NCBI GenBank assembly: GCA_019639235.1
Contig: JAHBSG010000022.1
Span: 1 to 64,000, forward strand
DNA: 64,000 nucleotides
Direction: 5' to 3'
From: Acidobacteriota bacterium
Lineage (GTDB): Bacteria; Acidobacteriota; Blastocatellia; Pyrinomonadales; Pyrinomonadaceae
The translations under genes and the position numbers were made by a program. The first letter of the stretch is position 1. Every line of letters begins with the position of its first letter. The notes under the pieces are model-generated. The model did no database searches. It worked only from the letters and a program-made list of their open reading frames with translations, and was not told the origin of the DNA. Shown here one piece after another: positions 52,407 through 61,816 of the stretch.

Positions 52407-54104
52407 ATCAGTACTGTCCACGGCTTCGTTAAGGGGCTTAAGCACAATCAGCTAAAGCGGATCGAAAAGCTCGCGTCGCGGCGGGTTCCGCAGGACTCCA
52501 TCATCTCAAATGAACTAGCGCGCCAGATGTCGGAGATCTCGAACGAGACCGGCCGGCAGGTTGGCGTGCTGATCAACCGCAAGGGTCAGGTCGAATATGT
52601 GATGGTCGGCGATGCGAAGAGCATCGAGATGCCAGACTTCGGCCGTTCGCGTGCGGGCTCGGGACGCTTTCGCGGCTTGCGGTGCGTTCACACTCATCTG
52701 CAGAATGAAAAGCTGACGCAGGATGACCTGACCGACCTTGCCTTGCTTCGGCTCGACCTGATGGCGATCATCCAGGTTGACCGCGGCACGGGCCTTCCGG
52801 GCCTTGTTCACGCTGCCCACCTCTTGCCGGGCAATGCAGAAGCGATAGCGAGCAACGGCGACGCTGAGCCTTTTGCATTCCTTTCGCCGGCGATACCGGC
52901 AAATCTTGAAACCGATTTTATCGAGCTGATAACCTCGCTTGAGAGCGAGATGGTGCGCGTTCGCAAGACCGCACGTAGCGGCCAGGGAGCACGTGAGCGA
53001 GCGATCCTTGTCGGCATCTCGACCGGAGCAGCGATGGATGCCGAAGAATCGATGGCCGAGCTTCGCGAGCTTGCTCTTTCGGCGGATGTGATGGTCGTTG
53101 ACACAATAATTCAGCGGCGGCCGCAGGTCGATCCGAAGACCGTGCTTGGCCGCGGCAAATTGCAGGACCTGCTCATCCGCTCGATGCAGCTCGGGGCTGA
53201 CCTGATAGTTTTCGACCAGGAGCTTTCGCCGGCACAGGTCCGCGAGATCTCGAAGGCGACCGACCTGAAGGTGATCGACCGGCCTCAGCTTATTCTTGAT
53301 ATATTTGCCCAGCGGGCGCAGTCGCGGGAAGGTAAGCTCCAGGTCGAGCTGGCCCAGCTCCGATATATGCTCCCGCGTCTGATCGCGGGCCAGGATTCAG
53401 CGTTTTCGCGGCTGGCAGGCGGCATCGGCGGCCGCGGCCCGGGTGAGACCAAACTCGAAACCGACAGGCGGCGCGTCCGCGACCGCATCTCGCAGCTCGA
53501 AAAGCAGGTCGAAGGCCTCGCCCGCCAGCGGCAGGAACGGCGAAAGGCACGCGTTCAACGCGAACTTCCTGTCATTTCGCTGGTCGGTTACACGAACGCC
53601 GGAAAATCGACGCTGCTCAATGTGCTGACGCGGTCAGAGGTTTATGCCGAGCGGAAAATGTTCGCAACGCTCGACCCTACCTCGCGGCGGCTTCGTCTGC
53701 CCGAGGAGCGGGAGGTGATAATCAACGACACGGTCGGATTCATTCGCGACCTGCCGAAGGACCTGGTCGCAGCTTTTCGCGCAACGCTCGAAGAGATACA
53801 GGAGAGCGACCTACTGCTTCACGTGGTTGACGCATCAAACCCGCGAGCCGTTCAGCAGATCGATTCGGTTGAAAAGATCATCGGCGAATTGGGCTACGGA
53901 AAGTTTCGCGAGATCGTCGTCCTGAACAAAGCAGACGCCGCATCGCCGGAGTCACTAGATGAACTTCGCCGGCAGGTAACGCTTGACAGCAACCGCGATT
54001 GCGTGGCAATTTCAGCTATTCGCGGCGAAGGCCTCGGCGAGATGCTTTCAAAGATCGGGATCGCTATCGGTTCCTCGGAACTCGCAGCAACGCAATCGGT
54101 CTAG
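52407..54104 (+). CDS. hflX: Ribosome-associated GTPase HflX, apparent ATC start
   Basis: 565 residues if read from ATC 52407. Between the in-frame stop at 52386 and the ATG at 52527 there is no ATG, GTG or TTG in frame, yet this stretch encodes family-like text (STVHGFVKG, LKHNQLKRIEKLASRRVP, SNELARQMSEISNETGRQVG). ATC 52407 is the only codon with a well-placed GGAGGT. The HflX N-domain and coiled coil (GGRGPGETKLETDRRRVRDRI) are followed by a G domain with GYTNAGKST (~395), DTVGFI and NKAD. HflX splits stalled ribosomes. Starting at ATG 52527 would remove 40 conserved-looking residues. pgpH follows after 15 bp. Confidence 0.9.
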   Translation: MSTVHGFVKGLKHNQLKRIEKLASRRVPQDSIISNELARQMSEISNETGRQVGVLINRKGQVEYVMVGDAKSIEMPDFGRSRAGSGRFRGLRCVHTHLQNEKLTQDDLTDLALLRLDLMAIIQVDRGTGLPGLVHAAHLLPGNAEAIASNGDAEPFAFLSPAIPANLETDFIELITSLESEMVRVRKTARSGQGARERAILVGISTGAAMDAEESMAELRELALSADVMVVDTIIQRRPQVDPKTVLGRGKLQDLLIRSMQLGADLIVFDQELSPAQVREISKATDLKVIDRPQLILDIFAQRAQSREGKLQVELAQLRYMLPRLIAGQDSAFSRLAGGIGGRGPGETKLETDRRRVRDRISQLEKQVEGLARQRQERRKARVQRELPVISLVGYTNAGKSTLLNVLTRSEVYAERKMFATLDPTSRRLRLPEEREVIINDTVGFIRDLPKDLVAAFRATLEEIQESDLLLHVVDASNPRAVQQIDSVEKIIGELGYGKFREIVVLNKADAASPESLDELRRQVTLDSNRDCVAISAIRGEGLGEMLSKIGIAIGSSELAATQSV

Positions 54105-54119
54105 AACGGGAGCGGAATT

Positions 54120-56582
54120 ATGAAGCAGAAGATGGAGGACCTCAGATCTCCCGCCGGCCGCTACCTGACAAAAGCGGCCGAGGCCATCCGTGGGCCTTTT
54201 CTTAAACTCACGTCAGCCCAGCGATTCTGGATCGGCTTTGCCGTTCTGGCCCTTTCGACCACTTTTCTGATCGAGAATCCGTTCTCGCGTTCGATCGGCG
54301 GGTCCGGCTATAAGGCCGGGGACGTGGCCCGCGAGACCATACTCTCGCCCGCAGATATTTACTTTGTTGACGAAGCCGAAACCGAACGGATAAGGCAGGT
54401 TGCCCGCGACGCCGAGCGGCCGATATTCGTTTATGAACCACGCCGTGCCGAGGAAGCGGTGCAGAGCTTCCGCTCCGCTTGGGAAGACCTTCAAAGAAAG
54501 ACGGAAACTGCTCCTGCTGCCAACCGAGCTAATGCGAATGCCGCCCCGGCGAGTGTTGAATGGAGCGGAGCAGGCGGAAGGGAACTCGGCAATGTTTTTG
54601 CCCAGCGACGCTTCACATCGAATGAGATCGAGGCCGTTACGCGGGTTCTTCGGGAGAACTCGGGCGGCGATATTTTCGGCGACCAGGACAGGCAGTTTCT
54701 ACAGGGCGAGATAATCATCGTAGATCGGCAGCGGCCGACGGAGATGCGTCAGGCGACGCGGCCGATGACAACGATGACGGCTCTTTCCGAAGCCCGGACG
54801 AAGCTCAAGGAGGGCATCGGTCAGATCCGCAGCCTTTCCGAACAGGAAGCTGAGGCATTTTATGCCGCGACGGCTCCGCTCATCCAGCCGAGCGTGGTAT
54901 ATGACAGCTCGGCGACGGAAGCTGCCCGGCAAGCCGTGGCGGAAAGCGTCGAGCCTGTTGCCGTCTCGCTAAAACGCGGCGACCGGATCGTGACACAGGG
55001 CGAAACGATCTCGCCGGCCGCACTTTCACAGATATCAGCGGTCGAGAATTATTACGCGAACACCCGGGTCTGGAACAGGTTCTTCGGCCTCCTGCTGCTG
55101 ATATCAGCGCTCTATTGGATCGCCTGGAAGTTCATCGAGCACCGCGGTATCGTGCCGCGGCTCGCACTATCAGAGACAAAGACGTTTGCTCTTTTCGGCT
55201 CGATCACGTTGACTCAGGTTCTGTTGATGGCGATGTTCTTTAGGCTTGCCGAATTTACGGCGACCCAGAATATCCGGGCGCCGATGAACGACCCGAGCAT
55301 CTGGGGATTCGCGATCCCGTTCGCATTCGGCAGCCTTGTGATGACGCTGCTTGCCGATCGGAGAACAGCGCTATTCACCGGACTCTTTTCGGCGGTCCTG
55401 GCGGGCTTTTTGGCACCCCGCGGATTCGAATTCACGGTCTATGCGATCATCGCGTCTTCGGTCGCAACGTACGGCATCGGCCGTTACCGCAGCCGGCAGA
55501 CCGTGACCTTGGCCGGAGCGATGGTCGGCGGAGCAAGCGCCGGAGTTGCGGTCGCTTTGATCGCCTTTACCCAGCAGCCGTTCATTCTTAACACGATCCT
55601 GCTCTCGATCGCCTGCGGGCTCGCGAGCGGCGTTTTGACGGCGGCCTTCACTGCCGTTCTGCTGCCGGTATTCGAGAATGTTTTCGGAATTCTTACGGAC
55701 GTTAAGCTGCTCGAGCTTTCGAACGCAGACCTTCCGGCACTTGGCCAACTTGCACTGCGTGCACCGGGCACGAATCAGCACTCGCATGCCGTCGGCCAGC
55801 TCGCCGAAGAGGCGTGCCGCGTCGTCGGCGGCAATGCTCTTCTCTCGCGGATCGGGGCTCTTTATCACGACATCGGGAAGTCTGCGGCCCCGGAACACTT
55901 CGTTGAAAATCAACTCGGCAAGAACCCGCACGACCGGCTCAAGCCGGCCCAAAGCGCGAAGATCATCATCAGCCACGTCACCTACGGCATAAAGCTGGCG
56001 AAGGAAATGGGCTTGCCGCAGCGGATCATCGACTTCATCCCGCAGCACCACGGAACGCGGACACTCCATTATTTTCTCAAGAAAGCACAGGCCGAAGCCC
56101 GAGATGAGAATGAGATCAGCGAAAATGATTTTCGCTATCCGGGGCCGAAGCCGCAATTTCGCGAGGCGGCGATAATGATGATCGCCGATAGCTGCGAAGC
56201 CGCTGCCCGCTCGCTTGCCGAGCCGACACCGGAAAATATTCGTTTTATCGTCACTAAGATCATCGATGCGATCGTCAGCGATGACCAGCTTGACGAATGC
56301 GACCTGACGCTCCGCGAGTTGACGCAGATCAGGGAATCGATGATCCGTTCGCTCGTTGCGATCTATCATTCACGGGTCGATTATCCCGGTTACACGCCGC
56401 CGCAATCGGGGCAATACAAAATAACGCCCGATGAACTCGACAGCGAAGAGCGGGGAATGAAGTACATAAACCCGGCCGACATTCCCGTCTCGCCGGGCGG
56501 CGAGATCGAGGACGAAGCGATCGACCGCTCGCTTAAACCCGATCGCCCGGAAAAAGGGAAAGCAGATGTGACGTCGGGATGA
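54120..56582 (+). CDS. pgpH: 7TM-HD-family c-di-AMP phosphodiesterase PgpH
   Basis: 820 residues. N-terminal anchor helix (~40-58), a ~280-residue extracellular 7TMR-HDED region, seven membrane helices (~315-520), and a cytoplasmic HD domain. The HD domain has NQHSHAVGQLAEEACR (~555), ALYHDIGKSAAPEHF (~583), KIIISHVTYG and IPQHHGTR, all with metal-binding His/Asp. PgpH hydrolyses cyclic di-AMP, so the organism probably uses this second messenger. It lies 15 bp after hflX and is probably co-transcribed. A Pro-rich C-terminal tail follows the HD domain. Confidence 0.93.
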   Translation: MKQKMEDLRSPAGRYLTKAAEAIRGPFLKLTSAQRFWIGFAVLALSTTFLIENPFSRSIGGSGYKAGDVARETILSPADIYFVDEAETERIRQVARDAERPIFVYEPRRAEEAVQSFRSAWEDLQRKTETAPAANRANANAAPASVEWSGAGGRELGNVFAQRRFTSNEIEAVTRVLRENSGGDIFGDQDRQFLQGEIIIVDRQRPTEMRQATRPMTTMTALSEARTKLKEGIGQIRSLSEQEAEAFYAATAPLIQPSVVYDSSATEAARQAVAESVEPVAVSLKRGDRIVTQGETISPAALSQISAVENYYANTRVWNRFFGLLLLISALYWIAWKFIEHRGIVPRLALSETKTFALFGSITLTQVLLMAMFFRLAEFTATQNIRAPMNDPSIWGFAIPFAFGSLVMTLLADRRTALFTGLFSAVLAGFLAPRGFEFTVYAIIASSVATYGIGRYRSRQTVTLAGAMVGGASAGVAVALIAFTQQPFILNTILLSIACGLASGVLTAAFTAVLLPVFENVFGILTDVKLLELSNADLPALGQLALRAPGTNQHSHAVGQLAEEACRVVGGNALLSRIGALYHDIGKSAAPEHFVENQLGKNPHDRLKPAQSAKIIISHVTYGIKLAKEMGLPQRIIDFIPQHHGTRTLHYFLKKAQAEARDENEISENDFRYPGPKPQFREAAIMMIADSCEAAARSLAEPTPENIRFIVTKIIDAIVSDDQLDECDLTLRELTQIRESMIRSLVAIYHSRVDYPGYTPPQSGQYKITPDELDSEERGMKYINPADIPVSPGGEIEDEAIDRSLKPDRPEKGKADVTSG

Positions 56583-56615
56583 CCTCTTTTCTTACGATCG
56601 ATCGAATTACAAAAA

Positions 56616-56653
56616 GAAATGGGCTCAAGGTTCATCACCTCGAGCCCGTTTTT
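56616..56653. terminator. Bidirectional terminator between pgpH and the HU gene
   Basis: GGGCTC (56621-56626) / GAGCCC (56642-56647), extended inside past one mismatch. AAAAAG before and GTTTTTAC after suit both directions. Confidence 0.8.
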
Positions 56654-56672
56654 ACTAAGAAAGATAAAAACG

Positions 56673-56948
56673 TCAGGAATTGATCAGTTCCTTAAGTTCC
56701 TTCCCTGGTTTGAAATAGGCGACGCGTTTTGCCGGGATGTCCACTGCCGCACCGGTCTTCGGGTTGCGGCCTTTTCGTGAATTTCGTTCGCGAATTCGGA
56801 AGCTTCCAAACCCGCGAAGTTCTATCTTTTCACCCTCGTTGAGCGAGTGGATGATGCTGTCGAGCACGATCTCCACCAGTTGCTCGGCATCCTTTTTTGT
56901 TAGTTCCGCTTCAACCGCGACACGCTCGACCAGGTCTGCTTTTGTCAT
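56673..56948 (-). CDS. HU/IHF-family DNA-binding protein
   Basis: 91 residues. MTKADLVERVAVEAELTKKDAEQLVEIVLDSI, then EGEKIELRGFGSFRIRERNSRKGRNPKTGAAVDIPAKRVAYFKPGKELKE, the complete HU fold with the DNA-bending arm (GRNPKTG). It binds and bends DNA as a dimer. It lies 36 bp downstream of rpsA, the position of ihfB after rpsA in many Proteobacteria, so it could be IHF-like; sequence alone does not separate HU from IHF here. Confidence 0.93.
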   Translation of the reverse strand: MTKADLVERVAVEAELTKKDAEQLVEIVLDSIIHSLNEGEKIELRGFGSFRIRERNSRKGRNPKTGAAVDIPAKRVAYFKPGKELKELINS

Positions 56949-56984
56949 TGCAAAGTCTCCCGTTCTGTTTGAAAGCGACCGGAA

Positions 56985-59027
56985 CTACGCAGTCGTTTCC
57001 TCTGCCTCTTCGTTCGATGATTCAGCTTCGCTGGGAGTTTCAGCTTCGGCAGCCGGTTCTTCGGCGGCCGCATCCGGAGCCTCAGCAGCTTCTTCGGCCG
57101 TCTCCTCTGCCGGAGCTTCCGCGGCCGGGGCTTCTTCAGCCTCCGCCGCGGGTTCCTCGGCCTTTTCCTCTACTGCAGGCTCGGCCTTTTTCTCAGCCTT
57201 CGGCTCTGCCTTCTTCTCGTCGGCCGGTTGTGCGGCCGAACCAAACTTCAGATTGGCGAGTTCGCCAAGCGAAGCCATGCCGCCCTTTGCCACGCTCGTG
57301 TACTGGCGGGTATCGACGATCGGTTCGTCATCCTTGCCAACGGCACGATGCGAGAGGCCGATCTTCTGCTCTTCGTTCTCGATGCGGAGGATCTTGAAGT
57401 CCATGTCCTGTCCTACCTGAACGACGTCCTCGGCCTTCTCGACACGCTCGTCCGAGAGTTCCGAGATGTGGCAGAGCCCTTCGAGCCCTTCCCCGAGTTC
57501 GACAAAGACACCGAAGTTCGTGAACCGTGAGACCTTGCCGCGAACCGTATCACCCGGCTTGTGGGTCGCGATGAACGACTCCCATGCACTCGGCGTCAGG
57601 TCTTTCATCGAGAGCGAAAGCCGCTGGCCATGGATATCGATATTCGTGACGATGGCGTCAACTTCCTGGTCTTTCTTGAGCAGTTCTTTCGGATGCTTGA
57701 GCTTGCGGCCCCAGGTGATATCCGAAATGTGGACGAGGCCGTCGATGCCGTCCTCGACCTCAACGAAGGCTCCAAAATCGGTAAGGTTGCGTACCTTTCC
57801 GCGGATCTTCGTTCCGACCGGGAAGCGAGCGGCGACCGAATCCCATGGATTCTCCTGCAGTTGCTTCATTCCGAGGCTGATTCGGCGTTCTTCGGTATCG
57901 ACACCGAGAACTTGGACCTCGACCTCATCGCCGCGGCGATAAAGCTTCTTCGGGCTGCCCGGACGCTTGGACCAGGAGATCTCCGAAACGTGAACAAGCC
58001 CCTCAACTCCCGGCTGAAGTTCGACGAAGATGCCGTAATCGGCGACCGACGAGACCTTGCCCGTCAGCTTGGTGTTGACCGGGTAGAACTCGACAACGGT
58101 TGACCACGGATCGGGATGAAGCTGCTTGTAGCCGAGCGAGATCTTTTCTCTCTCGCGGTCGAGCTTAATGACCTTTACCTGAACATTGTCGCCGGGCTTG
58201 AACATTTCACCCGGGTTCTGGACCCGGCCCCACGACATATCGGTAACGTGAAGCAGGCCGTCGATGCCGCCGATATCGACAAAAGCACCGTATTCGGTAA
58301 GATTTTTGACCGTTCCTTCGACAACGTGGCCGACCTCGATCTGGCCGAGCGTTTCGGCCTTCTGCTCATTGATCACCTGATCGGTGATGACCTTTCGCGA
58401 AAGGACGATGTTGTTACGTTTACGGCTGAACTTGATGATCTGGGCCTCGATGTCCTGGCCGATGTAAGAATCGAGATTGCCGACCGGCCGCGAATCGATC
58501 TGCGAACCGGGAAGGAACGCTTCGACACCGCCGAGGTCAACATTAAGGCCGCCTTTGGTCTTGCTGACGATCTTGCCGACGATCGGCTGCTCGTTCTTGT
58601 ATGCCTCTTCGATGTCTGCCCAAACCTTGCGGTTAACAGCGTCATTGCGAGAGAGTGCCGGCGGGGCATCGCCCGTCGAGATGTTCTTGATCATCACCTC
58701 GACCATGTCGCCGACCTTCACCGACGACTCTGCACCTTCCGGAAACTCGTCGCCCGGAATGAGCCCTTCGCTCTTATAGCCGAAATCGACAAGGACACCG
58801 CGGTCGGAAACCCCGACCACTTTTCCTTCGACGATATCACCGGAGTGATACGTCACCTGGTCCTGCTCGAACTGCTCGAGGATCGCGCCAAAGTCGATCT
58901 CGGTTGAGCCCGTCGCCTCATCAGCAGCCTCGAGAGCCGCTTCTGCCTTTGCCGTTTCCGCTACTTCTTTCGCCGCGGCGGTACCGTTCTCGGTCTCGTC
59001 CACTGCTTTGTTAACCTCAGTTGCCAT
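56985..59027 (-). CDS. rpsA: 30S ribosomal protein S1
   Basis: 680 residues. Six consecutive S1 domains (about 50-560), each with the GxVxxxxxxGxxVxLxxGxxGxxHxSE pattern; examples are GVEGLVHVSEISW and DGIDGLVHISDITWG. S1 binds mRNA on the 30S subunit and starts translation of structured messages. N-terminal 45 residues and the C-terminal ~95 residues are Ala/Glu/Pro/Lys-rich and low complexity, longer than in E. coli S1. The HU gene follows by 36 bp, probably in one transcript. Confidence 0.95.
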   Translation of the reverse strand: MATEVNKAVDETENGTAAAKEVAETAKAEAALEAADEATGSTEIDFGAILEQFEQDQVTYHSGDIVEGKVVGVSDRGVLVDFGYKSEGLIPGDEFPEGAESSVKVGDMVEVMIKNISTGDAPPALSRNDAVNRKVWADIEEAYKNEQPIVGKIVSKTKGGLNVDLGGVEAFLPGSQIDSRPVGNLDSYIGQDIEAQIIKFSRKRNNIVLSRKVITDQVINEQKAETLGQIEVGHVVEGTVKNLTEYGAFVDIGGIDGLLHVTDMSWGRVQNPGEMFKPGDNVQVKVIKLDREREKISLGYKQLHPDPWSTVVEFYPVNTKLTGKVSSVADYGIFVELQPGVEGLVHVSEISWSKRPGSPKKLYRRGDEVEVQVLGVDTEERRISLGMKQLQENPWDSVAARFPVGTKIRGKVRNLTDFGAFVEVEDGIDGLVHISDITWGRKLKHPKELLKKDQEVDAIVTNIDIHGQRLSLSMKDLTPSAWESFIATHKPGDTVRGKVSRFTNFGVFVELGEGLEGLCHISELSDERVEKAEDVVQVGQDMDFKILRIENEEQKIGLSHRAVGKDDEPIVDTRQYTSVAKGGMASLGELANLKFGSAAQPADEKKAEPKAEKKAEPAVEEKAEEPAAEAEEAPAAEAPAEETAEEAAEAPDAAAEEPAAEAETPSEAESSNEEAEETTA

Positions 59028-59388
59028 TAAATGTGTTTAAACGTTCCTGTAAATAGTGTTTGCCGCGTCAAATTTACCCGAATCCGGTTTTGCCAGCGGC
59101 GGGGCAATGCCGGTTAAATGCCAGTGATCGATTGAGTTACCGGAAAGAGCACTGGCTCCATACCAAGCCGCCACGGTCCAGTTCTAAACAAGGCTTCGAA
59201 CAGGCGATGTGCAGGCTTGTTCAGGTAAAACTAAAATTTACACGCGGGCAGACCTAAGTGTCAAGGTTTATAACCCGAAAACTATTAAAAAATCGGCACT
59301 TCCGGCATTTTTCGTCCGCCGCCCGGCAACCCAAAAAGCACGAAATGGCCGGTGGTTCCGGCCATCTCTGATCAGATCTGGGTGACTA
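59028..59388. other. Intergenic region, no gene seen
   Basis: About 360 bp between two minus-strand genes. It must hold the rpsA promoter and holds the pilT terminator (59330-59365). No repeat, tRNA or RNA motif recognised. Confidence 0.4.
59330..59365 (-). terminator. Terminator after pilT
   Basis: A perfect 8-bp stem ATGGCCGG (59345-59352) / CCGGCCAT (59358-59365). On the minus strand TTCGTGCTTTTTG follows; the T-run is displaced, so moderate confidence. Confidence 0.55.
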
Positions 59389-60540
59389 TCACCGTATGAT
59401 GAGGTCCTGGATAGTCGCGACGCCGCTGGCTTTCTCCATCGATTCCTTTGCCATGGCCGTCGTGTTCTGGATACCAGCAAGCCGCAGCCGGAATTCGTCC
59501 GGATTGGTCGAACCGCGAAGCGCCTCTTCGAGCGTGATGAGCCCCGAGGAATAGAGATAGAAGAGCGACTGGTCGAAGGTCTGCATACCGTATTGCGAGG
59601 TTCCGGCCGCGATGGCGTCGCGGATCGACGACGTCTTGTCCTCGTGAAGGATGTAGTCGCGAATGAGCGGAGTCGAGATCAGGACCTCGACCGCCGGGAT
59701 ACGCCCGCTACCTTCGGCAGTTTTCATCAAACGCTGTGAAATTACCGACTTTAGGAGGCCGGCCAGTTGTATCCGAATCGCCTTTTGCTGGAACGGCGGG
59801 AATGCCGAGATTATACGTGTCAGCGTTTCCTGGGCGTCGAGCGTATGGAGCGTTGAGAGCACCAAATGGCCTGTTTCGGCCGCTACAAGAGCCGTTTCGA
59901 TGGTCTCAAGGTCGCGCATTTCGCCGACGAGGATGACGTCCGGATCCTGACGCAGGCTTCCGCGCAAGGCCTCGGCAAAGCTCCGGGTATCGACATCGAC
60001 CTCGCGTTGGGTTATGTACGATTTCTTGTCCTTGTGAAGGAATTCGATCGGGTCCTCGATTGTCACGATATGGCAATTGCGGACTTCGTTTATGTGATCG
60101 ACAATCGCGGCAAGGGTCGTGGATTTACCCGAACCGGTGGTTCCGGTTACGAGAATCAGGCCGCGCATTTCCTCCGAAACCTTGTTGAGGATCGGCGGCA
60201 GGCCGAGTTCGGCAAAGTTCGAGATCTTGTCCGAAATAACACGGGCTACGATGCCGATCGAGTTTCGCTGCTGAAAGATATTGACGCGGAAACGGCCAAG
60301 GCCCTTTACACCGTAGCCGATATCAACTTCGAATACGTCCTTGAAGTGCTGCTTCTGGCGGTTCGACATCATCGAGAAAGCCATCTCGAGCGTTTCTTCC
60401 TGGGTCAGCTTCGCAGCTCCGCCGAGCAGTTTCAGTTCGCCATTGACGCGAATGACCGGCACCGCACCGGCCCGCAAATGCAGGTCGGAAGCACCGAAGC
60501 TCATCGCCATCCGAAGGAGATCGTCAATTCTATTGAGCAT
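59389..60540 (-). CDS. pilT: PilT/PilU-type twitching-motility ATPase
   Basis: 383 residues from ATG 60540 (MLNRIDDLLRMAMSFGASDLHLRAG), which matches PilT N-termini; a 19-codon upstream extension is rejected. The N-terminal PAS-like domain is followed by the RecA-like ATPase with Walker A GTTGSGKSTT (~residues 132-141), the Asp box TIEDPIEFLH, Walker B GEMRDLETIETAL and the His box AAETGHLVLSTLH. It powers retraction of type IV pili. The AIRVQL and QRL words in the retraction arm suit PilT. No other pilus genes are nearby. Confidence 0.93.
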   Translation of the reverse strand: MLNRIDDLLRMAMSFGASDLHLRAGAVPVIRVNGELKLLGGAAKLTQEETLEMAFSMMSNRQKQHFKDVFEVDIGYGVKGLGRFRVNIFQQRNSIGIVARVISDKISNFAELGLPPILNKVSEEMRGLILVTGTTGSGKSTTLAAIVDHINEVRNCHIVTIEDPIEFLHKDKKSYITQREVDVDTRSFAEALRGSLRQDPDVILVGEMRDLETIETALVAAETGHLVLSTLHTLDAQETLTRIISAFPPFQQKAIRIQLAGLLKSVISQRLMKTAEGSGRIPAVEVLISTPLIRDYILHEDKTSSIRDAIAAGTSQYGMQTFDQSLFYLYSSGLITLEEALRGSTNPDEFRLRLAGIQNTTAMAKESMEKASGVATIQDLIIR

Positions 60541-60796
60541 AATTCTGCGGGAAATGGCGGGGCGAACATCAAGCCGCGACGGGCCGCATTTTCCCATTTA
60601 TCTACTGCGAGTTCCGGCAGTTCGTGGCCGGCGTTGTGGACAGGGTTGGACCGCTGAGCGTTTCCCAGCTTCTAGCGGCAAAACACAGTTTAAACTGTTT
60701 TAGCGTCCGCGGTCAATGCTTTTTTGCCCGTTTTGCATTAATTCGGGGCCGCGTTCGACACTTTGCGGCGAGCATCGTAGAATTTGGCAAGAAGCT

Positions 60797-61813
60797 ATGA
60801 CCTTTGGCCCGCGAATCGAACGAATCGAACCGCAATTTGCGGCTGCGAACGGCTATGTGCATATATACCCGGCCGGCGTTGTGATCGAGCCGCGTCACTT
60901 ACGGGTGACGATCGGTGGGCAGGAGGCCGTTATCAAGGCCGCCGGGCCGAAGCGGATCATCGCCCAGCTGCCCGAGGCTTTCGCGGGCGAGCCGGAATGC
61001 ATGGTCGAATCGGGCGTAGATATCACACCGCCTTTTGGCCACAGTTTTGCGAATGCAAAGGCAGAAGGACTGCATAACGTCGGGAATCCGGCGGTCGATC
61101 CGGCGACCGGAGCGATCTACGCAATGCGCTCGGGCGGCCGCGGAATGCAGCTTACGAACACGCTCTACCGGCTTGAGCCCGACGGATATCTCGACGAGCT
61201 GCCGGTTCAGGTGATGAACCCGAGCGGGCTCGCATTTGGGCCGGACGGCAAGCTTTACGTAACGAACCGGGCGCTCGGCGAGCTTTATGTCATTGACAAT
61301 GACCTTGAGGCGACGCGGATATCGAGCGGACTTGGCATCGCGACGGGCATTGCTTTTGACAAGGACGGCCTGATCTACGTGGGTGACCGCTCCGGGACGA
61401 TCTTTCGCTCGGAGCCGGGCGGAATTCCCGAACAATTTGCGATGATCGAGCCCTCGGTCGCGGCATTTCATCTGGCATTCGGCCCGGACGATCGGCTTTA
61501 TGTTACAGCGCCGGGGCTTGCAAGCCGCGATGCCATTTACTCCGTTGACGAGCAAGGGCGGGTAGAGACATTTCTCCGTGCCTTCGGACGTCCGCAGGGG
61601 CTGGCTTTCGACCGCGACGGCAATATCTATCTGGCCGCGAACCACCAGGGACGGCAGGGCATTTTCCGCGTTTCGCCGGCGAAAGAGGTCGATTGGATCG
61701 CTTCGGCTCATGCTCCGGTCGGGCTTTGCTTTACCGCGAAGGGCGAGATGGTCATCGCGACGCACCACGAACTTTACTCCTTCGATGCCAGCATCTTCGG
61801 CACACTCGTATAA
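60797..61813 (+). CDS. NHL/SMP-30-like beta-propeller protein with N-terminal IPT/TIG domain
   Basis: 338 residues from ATG 60797; the frame opens earlier at 60716 without support. N-terminal ~85 residues look like an IPT/TIG immunoglobulin fold (PRIERIEP…VTIGGQEAVIKAAGPKRIIAQLPE). The rest consists of NHL/gluconolactonase-type blades: NPSGLAFGPDGKLYVTNRALGEL, ATGIAFDKDGLIYVGDRSGTI, PQGLAFDRDGNIYLAANHQGRQ. No signal peptide, so it seems cytoplasmic, or the start lies elsewhere. Ligand or substrate unknown. It is 3 bp upstream of the beta-lactamase gene and probably co-transcribed. Confidence 0.7.
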   Translation: MTFGPRIERIEPQFAAANGYVHIYPAGVVIEPRHLRVTIGGQEAVIKAAGPKRIIAQLPEAFAGEPECMVESGVDITPPFGHSFANAKAEGLHNVGNPAVDPATGAIYAMRSGGRGMQLTNTLYRLEPDGYLDELPVQVMNPSGLAFGPDGKLYVTNRALGELYVIDNDLEATRISSGLGIATGIAFDKDGLIYVGDRSGTIFRSEPGGIPEQFAMIEPSVAAFHLAFGPDDRLYVTAPGLASRDAIYSVDEQGRVETFLRAFGRPQGLAFDRDGNIYLAANHQGRQGIFRVSPAKEVDWIASAHAPVGLCFTAKGEMVIATHHELYSFDASIFGTLV

Positions 61814-61816
61814 GCA

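Noticed and set aside
55371-56369. 332-codon minus-strand frame opposite pgpH
   Set aside because: Antisense to the membrane and HD domains of pgpH; no start signal.
59028-59388. tRNA or small RNA gene in the gap upstream of rpsA
   Set aside because: A TTCGAAC word occurs, but no acceptor or anticodon stems can be built around it.
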